Made by a program: the position numbers and the translations under genes
DNA from: Candidatus Blautia faecipullorum
Lineage (GTDB): Bacteria > Bacillota > Clostridia > Lachnospirales > Lachnospiraceae
Reading direction: 5' to 3'
DNA length: 64,000 nucleotides
Assembly: GCA_019115125.1 (NCBI GenBank)
Contig: DXEG01000001.1
Coordinates: 23,420 to 87,419, forward strand
Shown here: positions 50,417-59,732 of the stretch, in pieces
Position numbering within the stretch: the stretch's first letter is position 1
Layout of the letters: each line of letters opens with the position of its first letter
Notes under the pieces: model-generated
Told to the model about the DNA's origin: nothing
The model's input: only the letters and a program-made list of their open reading frames with translations
Databases searched by the model: none

Positions 50417-52605
50417 AAACAGGAATGATTATAGCGGAGCGCTATGAAATTTTAGGAAAGATAGGCTCCGGCGGTATGGCCGACGTGTATAAGGCCAAGG
50501 ATCACAAGCTGAACCGTTTTGTGGCGGTGAAGGTGCTGAAGCCGGAATTCAGAGAGGACACGACTTTTATCAGGAAATTCCGCAGCGAGGCTCAGGCCGC
50601 TGCCGGCCTGACGCATCCGAATATCGTCAATGTGTTTGACGTGGGCGATGACGAGGGCGTTTACTATATTGTTATGGAGCTTATCGAAGGCATTACGCTG
50701 AAAGAGTATATCGCCAAAAAGGGCAAGCTTTCCATCAAGGAGGCCACCAGTATTGCCATTCAGGTTTCCATGGGTCTGGAGGCGGCGCATAATCACGGAA
50801 TTGTACACCGCGACGTAAAGCCTCAGAATATTATTATTTCCACTGACGGAAAAGTAAAGGTCACAGATTTTGGTATCGCCAGGGCGGCTTCCTCAAACAC
50901 CATCAGTTCAAACGTGATGGGGTCTGTCCATTACAGCTCTCCGGAACAGGTGAGGGGCGGCTACAGCGATGAAAAATCCGACATTTACTCTCTGGGTATT
51001 ACTCTGTATGAAATGGTAACAGGAAGGGTTCCCTTTGACGGAGACACTACAGTGGCTATTGCCATCAAGCATCTTCAGGAGGAAATGGTTCCCCCCAGCG
51101 TTTATACAGAAGACCTTCCCTACAGTCTGGAGCAGATTATCTTCAAGTGCACCCAGAAGAGCGTAGGACGCCGTTATGAGAAGATGGAGGATGTGATCGC
51201 TGATCTGAAACATTCTCTGATCGATCCCCAGGGGGATTTTGTGAAGCTCTCCGACGTGGATAACGACGCGAAAACAGTTGTGATATCCGATGAAGAGCTT
51301 GGGGAGATCAAGCATACGCCGAAAACAAGGAATGTCCAGAAAAAATCAGATATCGCCCAGCTTGAGGACGAGGATTACGATACGGATTATGACGACGGGG
51401 ACGAGGACGACGGGTATGAGGATGATGAATATGAACGCAGAAAAGCCCGTCAGAAGAAAACGAAGAACCGTAAGAAGCAGGCAATGAGCAGAGGATTTAC
51501 CATCGCGGCGTTTCTGGCCGGCGCAGTGATCCTGGTGGCGGTGATCTTTTTCGTTGTCAGGTCAACGGGGCTTCTTGGAGGCCAGGCAGAAAATAATAAC
51601 GAACAGGAACAGCAGACCCAGGAGGACAACAACGGGCTGGTGCAGGTTCCCGATCTGGTTGGAAAAACAGAGGAGGAAGCCAAGGCTCTTGTGGAGGAAG
51701 TAAATCTGGGAACACAGATGATCGGCGAGGAGGCGTCCACCCAGGAGAAGGGCAGGATTTCTTCTCAGGATATCCCTGCAGGAACTATGGTAGAGGCCTA
51801 TACGACGCTGAAATATTATATCAGCGCGGGAGCGGAGGAGCTGACGATCCCGGCTCTGGCAGGCGAAACCGGAGTTGAGGCGCAGAGGACTCTGGAGGAT
51901 ATGGGTCTGGTTGTATCCGTGCAGAAGGAGTACAGCGAGGACGACGGAAGCGGCAATCCTGTAGTATCGCCGGGATATGTGGCGGCGGTTACTCCGGAGG
52001 AGGGCAGCTCTGTGAATTCCGGAGACAGCGTAACTCTTACAGTGAGCCGCGGTCTGGATTTCGGCGGCGGCGCGGAGGTGCCCAGCGTTGTGGGAATGTC
52101 AGAGGACGACGCGCTCACTGCATTAGGAAAATGGATCGATATTCAGGTGGTTGAGGAACAGAACGCGGAAATTCCGGCGGGAGAAGTTATATCCCAGAGT
52201 CTGGAGGCTTATTCTTCCGCAGATCCTGACGAGCCGATCACGATCACTGTCAGCAGCGGAGATCAGGCTCCGGGAGCGGCGGACGCAGCTTCCCCTGAGC
52301 AGACCGCCGATGCCGCGCAGCAGAATACGGCAGCCGCCAATGGAGAGATCTGGAAGTGCACACAGACGCTGAATACGCCTCAGGGCTATCAGGGAGGCGC
52401 TCTCCGTCTGGAGCTGATCCAGGAATCCGGAGGAGAAACAGAGTCTATGAACGTTGTGGACGGACAGGCGCTTGAGTTCCCCTATCAGCTTGATGTGACC
52501 GGAGTTCCGGGAGTAAGCCAGGGAACTCTGTATGTGTACGAGTTAATAGACGGAAATTATCAGCAGTTGGGAACATATCCGCTGACTTTTGAAAAGGCAG
52601 AATAA
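50410..52605 (+). CDS. prkC: PASTA-domain Ser/Thr protein kinase
   Basis: 731 aa. Cytoplasmic Hanks kinase (GSGGMADVYKA, VAVKVL, HRDVKPQN, DFGIARA, SPEQVRGG; ~1-275), a charged acidic/basic juxtamembrane segment (~295-360), one helix (~363-386), three PASTA domains (~410-475, 477-548, 550-615), then an Ala/Gln linker and an extra C-terminal beta domain (~640-731). Senses muropeptides or lipid II outside and phosphorylates division and wall proteins. Paired with the phosphatase upstream. Confidence 0.96.
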   Translation: MLKTGMIIAERYEILGKIGSGGMADVYKAKDHKLNRFVAVKVLKPEFREDTTFIRKFRSEAQAAAGLTHPNIVNVFDVGDDEGVYYIVMELIEGITLKEYIAKKGKLSIKEATSIAIQVSMGLEAAHNHGIVHRDVKPQNIIISTDGKVKVTDFGIARAASSNTISSNVMGSVHYSSPEQVRGGYSDEKSDIYSLGITLYEMVTGRVPFDGDTTVAIAIKHLQEEMVPPSVYTEDLPYSLEQIIFKCTQKSVGRRYEKMEDVIADLKHSLIDPQGDFVKLSDVDNDAKTVVISDEELGEIKHTPKTRNVQKKSDIAQLEDEDYDTDYDDGDEDDGYEDDEYERRKARQKKTKNRKKQAMSRGFTIAAFLAGAVILVAVIFFVVRSTGLLGGQAENNNEQEQQTQEDNNGLVQVPDLVGKTEEEAKALVEEVNLGTQMIGEEASTQEKGRISSQDIPAGTMVEAYTTLKYYISAGAEELTIPALAGETGVEAQRTLEDMGLVVSVQKEYSEDDGSGNPVVSPGYVAAVTPEEGSSVNSGDSVTLTVSRGLDFGGGAEVPSVVGMSEDDALTALGKWIDIQVVEEQNAEIPAGEVISQSLEAYSSADPDEPITITVSSGDQAPGAADAASPEQTADAAQQNTAAANGEIWKCTQTLNTPQGYQGGALRLELIQESGGETESMNVVDGQALEFPYQLDVTGVPGVSQGTLYVYELIDGNYQQLGTYPLTFEKAE

Positions 52606-52608
52606 TCC

Positions 52609-53487
52609 ATGAAGGGAAAAATCATAAAAGGGATCGCCGGATTTTACTATGTACACAGCGAGGACGGCTTTGTTTACGAGTGTAAGGCGAAAGGGATTTT
52701 CCGCAAGGACAATCAGAAGCCTCTTGTGGGAGATGATGTGGAGATCACTGTTCTGGATATGGAGGCGAAGGAGGGAAATCTGATAAAGATACTTCCCAGA
52801 CGGAATTTTCTGATACGTCCGGCGGTAGCCAATGTGGATCAGGCATTTGTGATCTTTGCCCTGGAAGATCCCCGCCCCAATTTCCTTCTTATGGACAGAT
52901 TCCTGGTTATGATGGAACAGGCGGGGATACCCGCTGTGATCTGCTTCAATAAAAAAGATCTTGTGAAGGAAGAGGAGGCCAGGAAAATCTGCGGGACATA
53001 CAGAGACTGCGGGTATCAGGTGCTCCTTACAAACGCAAAAGCCGGAGAGGGCGTGGAAGAGATCCGTCAGATCCTCAGGGGCAGGACGACTGTTGTGGCA
53101 GGGCCCTCCGGGGTCGGGAAATCTTCTCTGACCAATCTTCTCCAGGATGATGTGCGGATGGAAACGGGAGAGATCAGCAGAAAGCTGAAGCGGGGGCGCC
53201 ATACCACCCGCCACTCTCAGGTGATCCCTGTGGGAGAGGAAACCTACCTTGTGGATACGCCGGGATTTTCCTCTCTGTATCTGACGGGCATGGAGCAGCA
53301 GGATCTGAAAAATTATTTTCGTGAATTCCAGAAATATGAGGGCTGCTGCAGATTTCAGGGCTGCAGCCATATTCACGAACCGGACTGCCAGGTGAAGACG
53401 GCTCTGGAAAAAGGAGAGATCAGCAGGCTCCGGTATGAGGATTATCTTAGTTTGTACGAAGAATTAAAAGAGAAAAGGAGATATTAA
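52609..53487 (+). CDS. rsgA: Ribosome small-subunit assembly GTPase RsgA
   Basis: 292 aa. OB-fold start, circularly permuted GTPase (FNKKD G4 before GPSGVGKSS G1, then DTPGF G3), and C-terminal zinc site CCRFQGCSHIHEPDC. Helps 30S maturation. Starts 3 bases after prkC and abuts rpe. Confidence 0.96.
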   Translation: MKGKIIKGIAGFYYVHSEDGFVYECKAKGIFRKDNQKPLVGDDVEITVLDMEAKEGNLIKILPRRNFLIRPAVANVDQAFVIFALEDPRPNFLLMDRFLVMMEQAGIPAVICFNKKDLVKEEEARKICGTYRDCGYQVLLTNAKAGEGVEEIRQILRGRTTVVAGPSGVGKSSLTNLLQDDVRMETGEISRKLKRGRHTTRHSQVIPVGEETYLVDTPGFSSLYLTGMEQQDLKNYFREFQKYEGCCRFQGCSHIHEPDCQVKTALEKGEISRLRYEDYLSLYEELKEKRRY

Positions 53488-54162
53488 ATGGAATATCAGT
53501 TGTGTCCTTCGATTTTATCAGCAGATTTTAACCGTTTGGGCGAACAGATCCAGACACTGGAAAAGGAAGGCGTCAAATGGCTTCACATTGATGTGATGGA
53601 CGGAGATTTCGTACCCAGCATTTCTTTTGGTATGCCGGTGATCCGATCTATCCGAAAAGAGTCAAAAATGTTTTTCGATGTGCATCTGATGGTTTCTGCC
53701 CCTGAAAGATATATTCAGGATTTTGTGGACTGCGGGGCGGATTCGATCACGGTCCACGCTGAGGCATGTGAAGATCTGGAGCGGGCGGTTGAGCTGATCC
53801 GCGACGCGGGGGTGAAAGTGGGGATTTCCATTAAGCCCGCTACTCCGGTGAATGATATCAGCCATCTTCTGGAGGACGTGGATATGGTCCTGGTGATGAC
53901 AGTGCAGCCGGGCTTCGGAGGACAGAAGTACATTGACGACTGTACGGAGAAGATCCGGGAGCTTCGCGAGCTGATAGAAAAGGAAGAGCTGAATACAGAC
54001 ATCCAGGTGGACGGAGGGATCAACGATTCCACTATGGAAACAGTGATCAGGGCAGGAGCGAATCTTCTGGTCGCGGGTTCCTATGTATTTAACGGAGATC
54101 TTGCTTCCAATGTAAATAGAATAAACAGAAAAATGCAGGAGATCATAAACACTGTTGAGTGA
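53488..54162 (+). CDS. rpe: Ribulose-phosphate 3-epimerase
   Basis: 224 aa TIM barrel. CPSILSADFNRL with the first catalytic Asp region, LHIDVMDGDFVPSISFG with the metal-binding His/Asp, VMTVQPGFGGQKYI and QVDGGIND with the second catalytic Asp. Interconverts ribulose-5-P and xylulose-5-P. AAAGGAGA precedes ATG. Confidence 0.97.
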   Translation: MEYQLCPSILSADFNRLGEQIQTLEKEGVKWLHIDVMDGDFVPSISFGMPVIRSIRKESKMFFDVHLMVSAPERYIQDFVDCGADSITVHAEACEDLERAVELIRDAGVKVGISIKPATPVNDISHLLEDVDMVLVMTVQPGFGGQKYIDDCTEKIRELRELIEKEELNTDIQVDGGINDSTMETVIRAGANLLVAGSYVFNGDLASNVNRINRKMQEIINTVE

Positions 54163-54170
54163 GGCGCAGT

Positions 54171-54830
54171 ATGACAGATGTGATAATCGTAAGCGGGGGC
54201 AATATCCAGAAAGATTTTGCCCTCGATTTTTTGAAGAAAAACAGAACGGACGCAACCTGTATCATGGCTGCGGACAGCGGTCTGGATTTTTTGAGAGAGA
54301 CCGGAATAGAGCCCGATGTTGCGGTGGGCGATTTTGACAGTCTGACAGAAGCCGGGGCCGCTTATCTGGGAGCGCTTTCCCATACGGAGATCCTGAAGCT
54401 CACCCCGGAAAAGGATGATTCAGATACCCAGCACGCCGTGAACTTCGCCATGGACCGGGGAGCGGAACGGATCCTGATACTGGGAGCCACCGGGAGCAGG
54501 ATCGATCATCTGCTCGCCAATCTTGAGCTTCTCCTTCTGGGAAAAAAGAGAGGAGTAAAAATTGCGCTGGCGGACAGCAAGAATTATGTGACCCTTATTG
54601 AAAGCGGCATGGTGCTGAAAAAGCAGGAGCAGTTCGGAAGCTATGTATCCTTCTTCCCTCTGGGCGGAGACGTGCGGGGGCTTACTCTGAAAGGCTTTAA
54701 ATATCCTCTTTTTGAACATCATTTAAGGGCGGAGGACTGCGGCCTCTCTGTCAGCAACGAGATTGTGGAGGATACTGCCTCGGTAGAATTTTCCGGGGGA
54801 AATCTTATGATGCTCATGACAAGAGACTGA
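54171..54830 (+). CDS. thiN: Thiamine pyrophosphokinase
   Basis: 219 aa. AADSGLDFL, VGDFDSL and KDDSDTQHAV (~80) form the catalytic Asp cluster; GATGSRIDHLLANL is typical. Makes ThDP from thiamine. ATG at 54171 is taken; an in-frame GTG overlapping the rpe stop is the alternative. Last gene of the prkC-rsgA-rpe-thiN run. Confidence 0.94.
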   Translation: MTDVIIVSGGNIQKDFALDFLKKNRTDATCIMAADSGLDFLRETGIEPDVAVGDFDSLTEAGAAYLGALSHTEILKLTPEKDDSDTQHAVNFAMDRGAERILILGATGSRIDHLLANLELLLLGKKRGVKIALADSKNYVTLIESGMVLKKQEQFGSYVSFFPLGGDVRGLTLKGFKYPLFEHHLRAEDCGLSVSNEIVEDTASVEFSGGNLMMLMTRD

Positions 54831-55013
54831 GCTCTTTGCGTAATCTCCCATTGAAAATCCCTGTAAAATCATGTAAAATGATGAAGCAAATAACAGGAAA
54901 TTTTTGTATAGTCCCCGCGTGCCGGCAAAGAGGGCGCAAAAGGGCGTAAACAGAAAACAGAGAAAGGCAGAAAGCCAGTAAAATCAAGGCTTTCTGGACA
55001 GGTAAAGCATAAA

Positions 55014-56111
55014 ATGAAATTAGGAATCGTAGGTCTTCCCAATGTGGGAAAAAGCACGTTGTTTAATTCCCTGACAAAGGCGGGGGCGGAATCGGCCAAT
55101 TATCCTTTCTGCACCATTGATCCCAATGTGGGCGTAGTGACGGTGCCGGATGAACGACTGAAGCTTCTGGGGGATTTTTACCACTCAAAAAAAGTGACGC
55201 CGGCAGTGATCGAATTCGTGGATATCGCGGGCCTGGTCAAGGGAGCGTCCAAGGGAGAAGGACTGGGAAATCAGTTTCTGGCGAATATCCGTGAGGTAGA
55301 CGCGATCGTTCATGTGGTGAGATGCTTTGAGGATCCCAATGTGATCCATGTGGACGGAAGCATCGACCCGCTCCGGGATATCGAGACGATCAATCTGGAA
55401 TTGGTTTTTTCAGATCTTGAAATCCTGGAAAGAAGGATCGCCAAGGTGACAAAGACAGCCAGAATGGATAAAGAGGCCGCCAAAGAGCTGGATTTTCTCC
55501 AGAAGGTTAAAGCCCATCTGGAGGAAGGAAAGATGGCGATCACCCTGGAACTGGAAAACGAGGAGGAAGAGAGCTGGATGCCCTCCTATAATCTTCTCAC
55601 CTGGAAGCCGGTCATCTACGCGGCGAATGTGGCTGAGGACGAGCTGGCGGACGACGGAGAGTCCAATCCTCATGTAAATGCGGTGAAGGAATACGCTTCA
55701 GAGCAGAAAAGCGAGGTGTTTGTGATCTGTGCCGAGATTGAGGAGGAGATCGCGGAGCTGGATGAGGATGAGAAAAAAATGTTCCTTGAGGATCTGGGGC
55801 TCAAAGAGTCCGGTCTTGAAAAGCTGGTGCGGGCAAGCTACCGGCTTCTGGGGCTGATGAGCTTTCTTACCTCCGGAGAGGACGAGACCAGAGCCTGGAC
55901 CATCAGGATCGGGACCAAGGCTCCTCAGGCGGCCGGAAAGATCCATACCGATTTTGAGAGAGGCTTTATCAAGGCGGAGGTTGTAAATTACCGGGATCTT
56001 CTTGACAGCGGCTCCTACGCAGGCGCAAGGGAAAAGGGTCTGGTACGGATGGAAGGAAAAGAGTATGTGGTTCAGGACGGCGACGTGATCCTGTTCCGCT
56101 TCAACGTATAA
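55014..56111 (+). CDS. ychF: Redox/stress-related Obg-type ATPase YchF
   Basis: 365 aa. GLPNVGKSTLFNSLTKAGAE P-loop, DIAGLVKGASKGEGLGN, a coiled-coil arm (~130-200) and the C-terminal TGS domain (TWTIRIGTKAPQ onward, DVILFRFNV end). Binds ribosomes and, unlike other Obg proteins, prefers ATP. Its ~180-base leader shows nothing special. Confidence 0.97.
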   Translation: MKLGIVGLPNVGKSTLFNSLTKAGAESANYPFCTIDPNVGVVTVPDERLKLLGDFYHSKKVTPAVIEFVDIAGLVKGASKGEGLGNQFLANIREVDAIVHVVRCFEDPNVIHVDGSIDPLRDIETINLELVFSDLEILERRIAKVTKTARMDKEAAKELDFLQKVKAHLEEGKMAITLELENEEEESWMPSYNLLTWKPVIYAANVAEDELADDGESNPHVNAVKEYASEQKSEVFVICAEIEEEIAELDEDEKKMFLEDLGLKESGLEKLVRASYRLLGLMSFLTSGEDETRAWTIRIGTKAPQAAGKIHTDFERGFIKAEVVNYRDLLDSGSYAGAREKGLVRMEGKEYVVQDGDVILFRFNV

Positions 56112-56124
56112 TGAAGGTGTTTTT

Positions 56125-57435
56125 ATGGATATGTCAATTCGATTTCCGAATCTGCAGATATATTTTGGCTATGTAGGCCGGTCCTTTTCTGTTTTTGGTT
56201 TTGAGGTCACCATTTATGGACTTCTTATCGCGGTTGGAATGCTTCTGGGCCTGTGTTATGTGCTGCGCCAGGCGAAGCGCCGGAATGAAGACCAGAATCT
56301 TTATCTGGAAATGATGATCCCCGCGGTTCTCGGAGGCTTGCTGGGTGGCCGGTTCCTTTATGTGGCGCTGAACTGGGAGCTTTTCAGCGGACAGTCTTTA
56401 TCCGGGATCTGGAATATCAGAAACGGAGGCATGTCTCTGTTTGGAGGCATCCTGGGCGGAGCGCTTTTTTCCGCGCTGTACTGCAGGATCAGGAGAATCT
56501 CCTTTCAGCGGATGGCAGATACTGCCAGTATGGGATTTCTGATCACGCAGATAATAGGAGTATGGGGAAACTTTTTTAACCGGGAATCCTTCGGCGGATA
56601 TACAGACAGTCTCTTTGCCATGCAGATTCCGCTGGATGCGGTAAGCGGCAGCCAGCTGACAGACGCTGTCAAAGACCATCTGGTCACAGTGGAAGGAGTT
56701 TCATTTATACAGGTACATCCGCTGTTTCTTTATGAGAGCGCGTGGTGTCTGCTGCTGTTCCTGATACTTCTCGTATATACCCGGAGGAAGACGTATCAGG
56801 GAGAAATCTTCCTGAGATATCTTGCAGGATACAGTCTGGGAAGGATTGGGATCGAGTGGCTTCGCACCGACGCGCTGAAAATTCCCGGAACTGATATTCC
56901 GGTTTTCCTGCCTGTGTGTGCGATCCTGTTTATCGTCTGCGGAAGCTGCGCGTCTGTGCGCAGGTTTTTATCCAAAAAGCGTGCGGCAAGAAGCATGCGC
57001 AGGAGAGAGGAGCAGTATGCGTCAGAAGAGAACACAGAGGACAGCTATGACAATGCAGAGATCTTTAAAACGATGGAGGACGAATCCAGGAGTACAGACA
57101 GCACGGCGGAAACTGCAGAAGCTTCCGGAAGCGGTGAGTCAGATATGGGATTTTCCGGGGACCCTTCTGAGACTGATGAAATCCAGGACGGAGATGCTGA
57201 TGAGGTTACGGGAAATCATGATAATTCCAGGGAAGATGGCCGGGAGATTTCAGAAAATCCTCCGGAGACTTCAGAAGACGGAGAACATAGCCCTTCAGAT
57301 ACGGAAGACGCAGTGGTGGAACAGCCGGAAAAACAAGAGGCTGTACCGGAGGATGGAAAGGATACGCCGGAAACTGAACCGGGCGGCCGGGAGAAAGAAT
57401 CTGGACAGATGTCTGAGGATCAGCCGCAGGCTTGA
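56125..57435 (+). CDS. lgt: Prolipoprotein diacylglyceryl transferase with acidic C-terminal extension
   Basis: 436 aa against the usual ~270-290. Membrane core ~1-280 with WGNFFNRESFGG signature and HPLFLYES; GGMSLFGGILGG near 105. Transfers diacylglycerol to lipobox Cys of lipoproteins. Residues ~295-436 are a Glu/Asp/Ser/Pro-rich disordered tail (SEENTEDSYDNAE onward). A large open frame on another phase exists over the tail but has basic, unlikely sequence. 13 bases after ychF; ends at a strong terminator. Confidence 0.93.
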   Translation: MDMSIRFPNLQIYFGYVGRSFSVFGFEVTIYGLLIAVGMLLGLCYVLRQAKRRNEDQNLYLEMMIPAVLGGLLGGRFLYVALNWELFSGQSLSGIWNIRNGGMSLFGGILGGALFSALYCRIRRISFQRMADTASMGFLITQIIGVWGNFFNRESFGGYTDSLFAMQIPLDAVSGSQLTDAVKDHLVTVEGVSFIQVHPLFLYESAWCLLLFLILLVYTRRKTYQGEIFLRYLAGYSLGRIGIEWLRTDALKIPGTDIPVFLPVCAILFIVCGSCASVRRFLSKKRAARSMRRREEQYASEENTEDSYDNAEIFKTMEDESRSTDSTAETAEASGSGESDMGFSGDPSETDEIQDGDADEVTGNHDNSREDGREISENPPETSEDGEHSPSDTEDAVVEQPEKQEAVPEDGKDTPETEPGGREKESGQMSEDQPQA

Positions 57436-57469
57436 CAGGCTGATCGGACAACTTCAAAAAGGATAAGCG

Positions 57470-57502
57470 AAGACCTTTGGGCAAAAACCCAGAGGTCTTT
57501 TT
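57470..57502 (+). terminator. Terminator after lgt
   Basis: AAGACCT..GGG-CAAAAA-CCC..AGGTCTT stem, then TTTTT. Separates lgt from the mraZ operon. Confidence 0.9.
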
Positions 57503-57532
57503 GAATTTGAACATAAAAACAAATATTTTTAC

Positions 57533-57561
57533 TTGTATTTTTTATATAAATGGGGTAGAAT
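57533..57561 (+). promoter_or_regulatory. Promoter of the mraZ operon
   Basis: TTGTAT, 17-base spacer, TAGAAT; the -10 box overlaps the MraZ operator. Confidence 0.65.
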
Positions 57562-57599
57562 GGGTTCATAAGTGGTAGAAAGTGGTGAATAGTGGTGGT
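57551..57599 (+). promoter_or_regulatory. mraZ: MraZ operator, five decameric repeats
   Basis: TGGGG (57551), TGGGT (57561), AGTGG (57571, 57581, 57591): G-rich pentamers at strict 10-base spacing, as in the TGGG-N5 direct repeats bound by MraZ in E. coli. Position over and just after the promoter fits autorepression. Confidence 0.8.
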
Positions 57600-57684
57600 G
57601 AATGGAGGAGATGTGGAAGCATAATCCATTTCCACAGGAAAGTGCGAAGGGGAGAATCGCACTTTGCGGAAGTAGGTGAGTAAC

Positions 57685-58116
57685 ATGTTCATGGGAGAGT
57701 ACAGTCATACAATCGACGCGAAGGGGCGTCTGATCATTCCTTCTAAGTTCAGAGAACAACTGGGAGAAGAGTTCGTTCTGACAAAGGGACTGGACGGCTG
57801 TCTTTCTATTTATCCCATGAATGAATGGGAAGCCTTTGAAGAAAAGCTTAGAGCCTTACCACTTACAAACAAAAATGCAAGAACCTTCTCACGTTTCTTT
57901 GTGGCGGGAGCCGCTTCCTGTGAGCTGGACAAGCAGGGGAGAATTCTCGTGCCGCAGACGCTGCGGGAATTTGCTGGTCTGGAAAAGGATGTGGTTCTGA
58001 CCGGGAATCTGAACAGGATTGAGGTCTGGAGCAAAGAAAAGTGGAGCGAAAACTGCAATTATGATGATATGGACAGTATTGCAGAGGGTATGCAGGACAT
58101 GGGTATTATCATCTAA
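57685..58116 (+). CDS. mraZ: Transcriptional regulator MraZ
   Basis: 143 aa, the standard length. Two AbrB-like repeats, each with Dxx[16 protein letters not shown] (~13) and [14 protein letters not shown] (~84). Forms ring oligomers that bind decameric repeats and repress the division operon it heads. ATG at 57685 gives the family start [11 protein letters not shown]; an in-frame GTG three codons up is less likely. Confidence 0.97.
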   Translation: MFMGEYSHTIDAKGRLIIPSKFREQLGEEFVLTKGLDGCLSIYPMNEWEAFEEKLRALPLTNKNARTFSRFFVAGAASCELDKQGRILVPQTLREFAGLEKDVVLTGNLNRIEVWSKEKWSENCNYDDMDSIAEGMQDMGIII

Positions 58117-58152
58117 GCGCTACGCTGGAAGGAAATCCAACAGGAGACGGAT

Positions 58153-59094
58153 ATGGAATTTAAACATAAGTCTGTATTACTGGAAGAAACCATTGAGGGC
58201 TTGAGGGTGAAGCCAGATGGAATCTATGTGGATGGGACTTTAGGAGGTGCAGGGCATGCCGGTGAGGTATGCAGAAGACTTTCTGCCAAGGGGAGATTTA
58301 TTGGCATAGATCAGGACCAAGATGCAATAATTGCTGCGAGTGAGCGGTTGGCTGCCTATGGTGACCGGGTGACGATCATTCGCAGCAATTATTGTCACAT
58401 GGTAAGTGAACTGAGAGGCCTTGGTATCAGCCGGGTGGACGGAATACTGCTGGATCTTGGAGTTTCTTCTTATCAGCTTGATAATGAGGAGCGTGGGTTT
58501 ACCTACAGAACAGATGCTCCTCTGGATATGAGGATGGATCAGAGGCAGAACCAGACGGCGGCAGATATAATCAATGGCTATGATGAAAAAGAGCTGTACC
58601 GGATCATCCGTGATTACGGTGAAGATAAATTCGCGAAAAATATCGCGAAGCATATTGTGGCGGCGAGACAGAAGGCGCCGGTCCGTACGACAGGAGAGCT
58701 TGCGGAGATCATCCGTCATGCGATCCCGATGAAGATACAGGCGGCAGGAGGGCATCCCGCAAAGAGAACCTTCCAGGCTGTGCGGATCGAGCTGAACAGG
58801 GAGCTTGACGTTCTGCGGGAGTCTCTGGACGGCATGATCGACATTCTGGCCGACGGCGGACGCATCTGTGTGATCACGTTCCACTCTCTGGAGGACAGAA
58901 TTGTAAAGACGATTTTCCGGAAGAACGAAAATCCATGTACCTGTCCGCCGGATTTTCCTGTTTGTGTATGCGGGAAAAAATCAAAAGGAAAAGTAATTAC
59001 CAAAAAACCCGTTTTGCCCGGCGAGGCGGAGCGGGAAGAAAACCCGCGTTCAAAAAGCGCCAAACTGCGGATTTTTGAGCGCAGGTATACATGA
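58153..59094 (+). CDS. rsmH: 16S rRNA m4C1402 methyltransferase
   Basis: 313 aa. [17 protein letters not shown] AdoMet loop (~32), [15 protein letters not shown] (~98), [14 protein letters not shown] and the C-terminal [12 protein letters not shown]. Methylates N4 of C1402 in the 30S decoding centre. 36 bases after mraZ. Confidence 0.97.
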   Translation: MEFKHKSVLLEETIEGLRVKPDGIYVDGTLGGAGHAGEVCRRLSAKGRFIGIDQDQDAIIAASERLAAYGDRVTIIRSNYCHMVSELRGLGISRVDGILLDLGVSSYQLDNEERGFTYRTDAPLDMRMDQRQNQTAADIINGYDEKELYRIIRDYGEDKFAKNIAKHIVAARQKAPVRTTGELAEIIRHAIPMKIQAAGGHPAKRTFQAVRIELNRELDVLRESLDGMIDILADGGRICVITFHSLEDRIVKTIFRKNENPCTCPPDFPVCVCGKKSKGKVITKKPVLPGEAEREENPRSKSAKLRIFERRYT

Positions 59095-59155
59095 AATCTG
59101 CAGTACCGGAACAGCTTCCGGCGCTGATATGTATTTGATTTAAGGGAGTTTAGCG

Positions 59156-59728
59156 ATGGACAGGACGAACAGAGCAGTGACATCCAGAAGAAGCAGAATG
59201 AACGCCAGAAATGTCCAGGGAATGCGTGTGGATGGAAATACTGTAAGGAGAATTGAGGAGATGCCCGCGAGACCGCGGACGCCGGCGCCGGGGTATAACC
59301 GGACAGGAAGCCGCAGGCCGGCGGCAAGACCGGCTTCCCAGTCACAGAAGCGTATCCGCCAGGTCAGCCGGGAGACGGTGAGGAACCGTCAGAAGGCTAT
59401 GAGTATGGGGCGGGGATTCGTACTTTTCCTGACAGTAATCTGCATGGCGATTCTGTTCTTTGCGGTGAACTATCTGCAGTTGAAGTCGGATATCACAGGA
59501 AAGATCAAAGATGTGGCCGCCCTTGAATCAGAATACTCAGAGCTGAAGGAGGAAAACGACGCCTATTACAGCCAGGTAACATCCAACGTGGATCTGAACA
59601 AGATTAAAAAAATCGCAATCGGCCGTCTTGGGATGAATTATCCCACTGAAGAGCAGAAAAAGACATATACGATATCCAGCAACAGTTATGTAAGGCAGTA
59701 TCAGGATATTCCTGAAGGCAAGAGGTGA
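59156..59728 (+). CDS. ftsL: FtsL-like division protein
   Basis: 190 aa. Basic, Arg/Pro-rich cytoplasmic part (~1-82), one membrane helix (~85-106, GFVLFLTVICMAILFFAVNY), then a coiled coil (~110-150, LESEYSELKEENDAYYSQV) and IAIGRLGMNYPTEEQKK, the FtsL C-terminal pattern. Would bind FtsB/DivIC and FtsW-PBP at the septum. Identified by topology and place between rsmH and the PBP. Confidence 0.88.
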   Translation: MDRTNRAVTSRRSRMNARNVQGMRVDGNTVRRIEEMPARPRTPAPGYNRTGSRRPAARPASQSQKRIRQVSRETVRNRQKAMSMGRGFVLFLTVICMAILFFAVNYLQLKSDITGKIKDVAALESEYSELKEENDAYYSQVTSNVDLNKIKKIAIGRLGMNYPTEEQKKTYTISSNSYVRQYQDIPEGKR

Positions 59729-59732
59729 GGAT

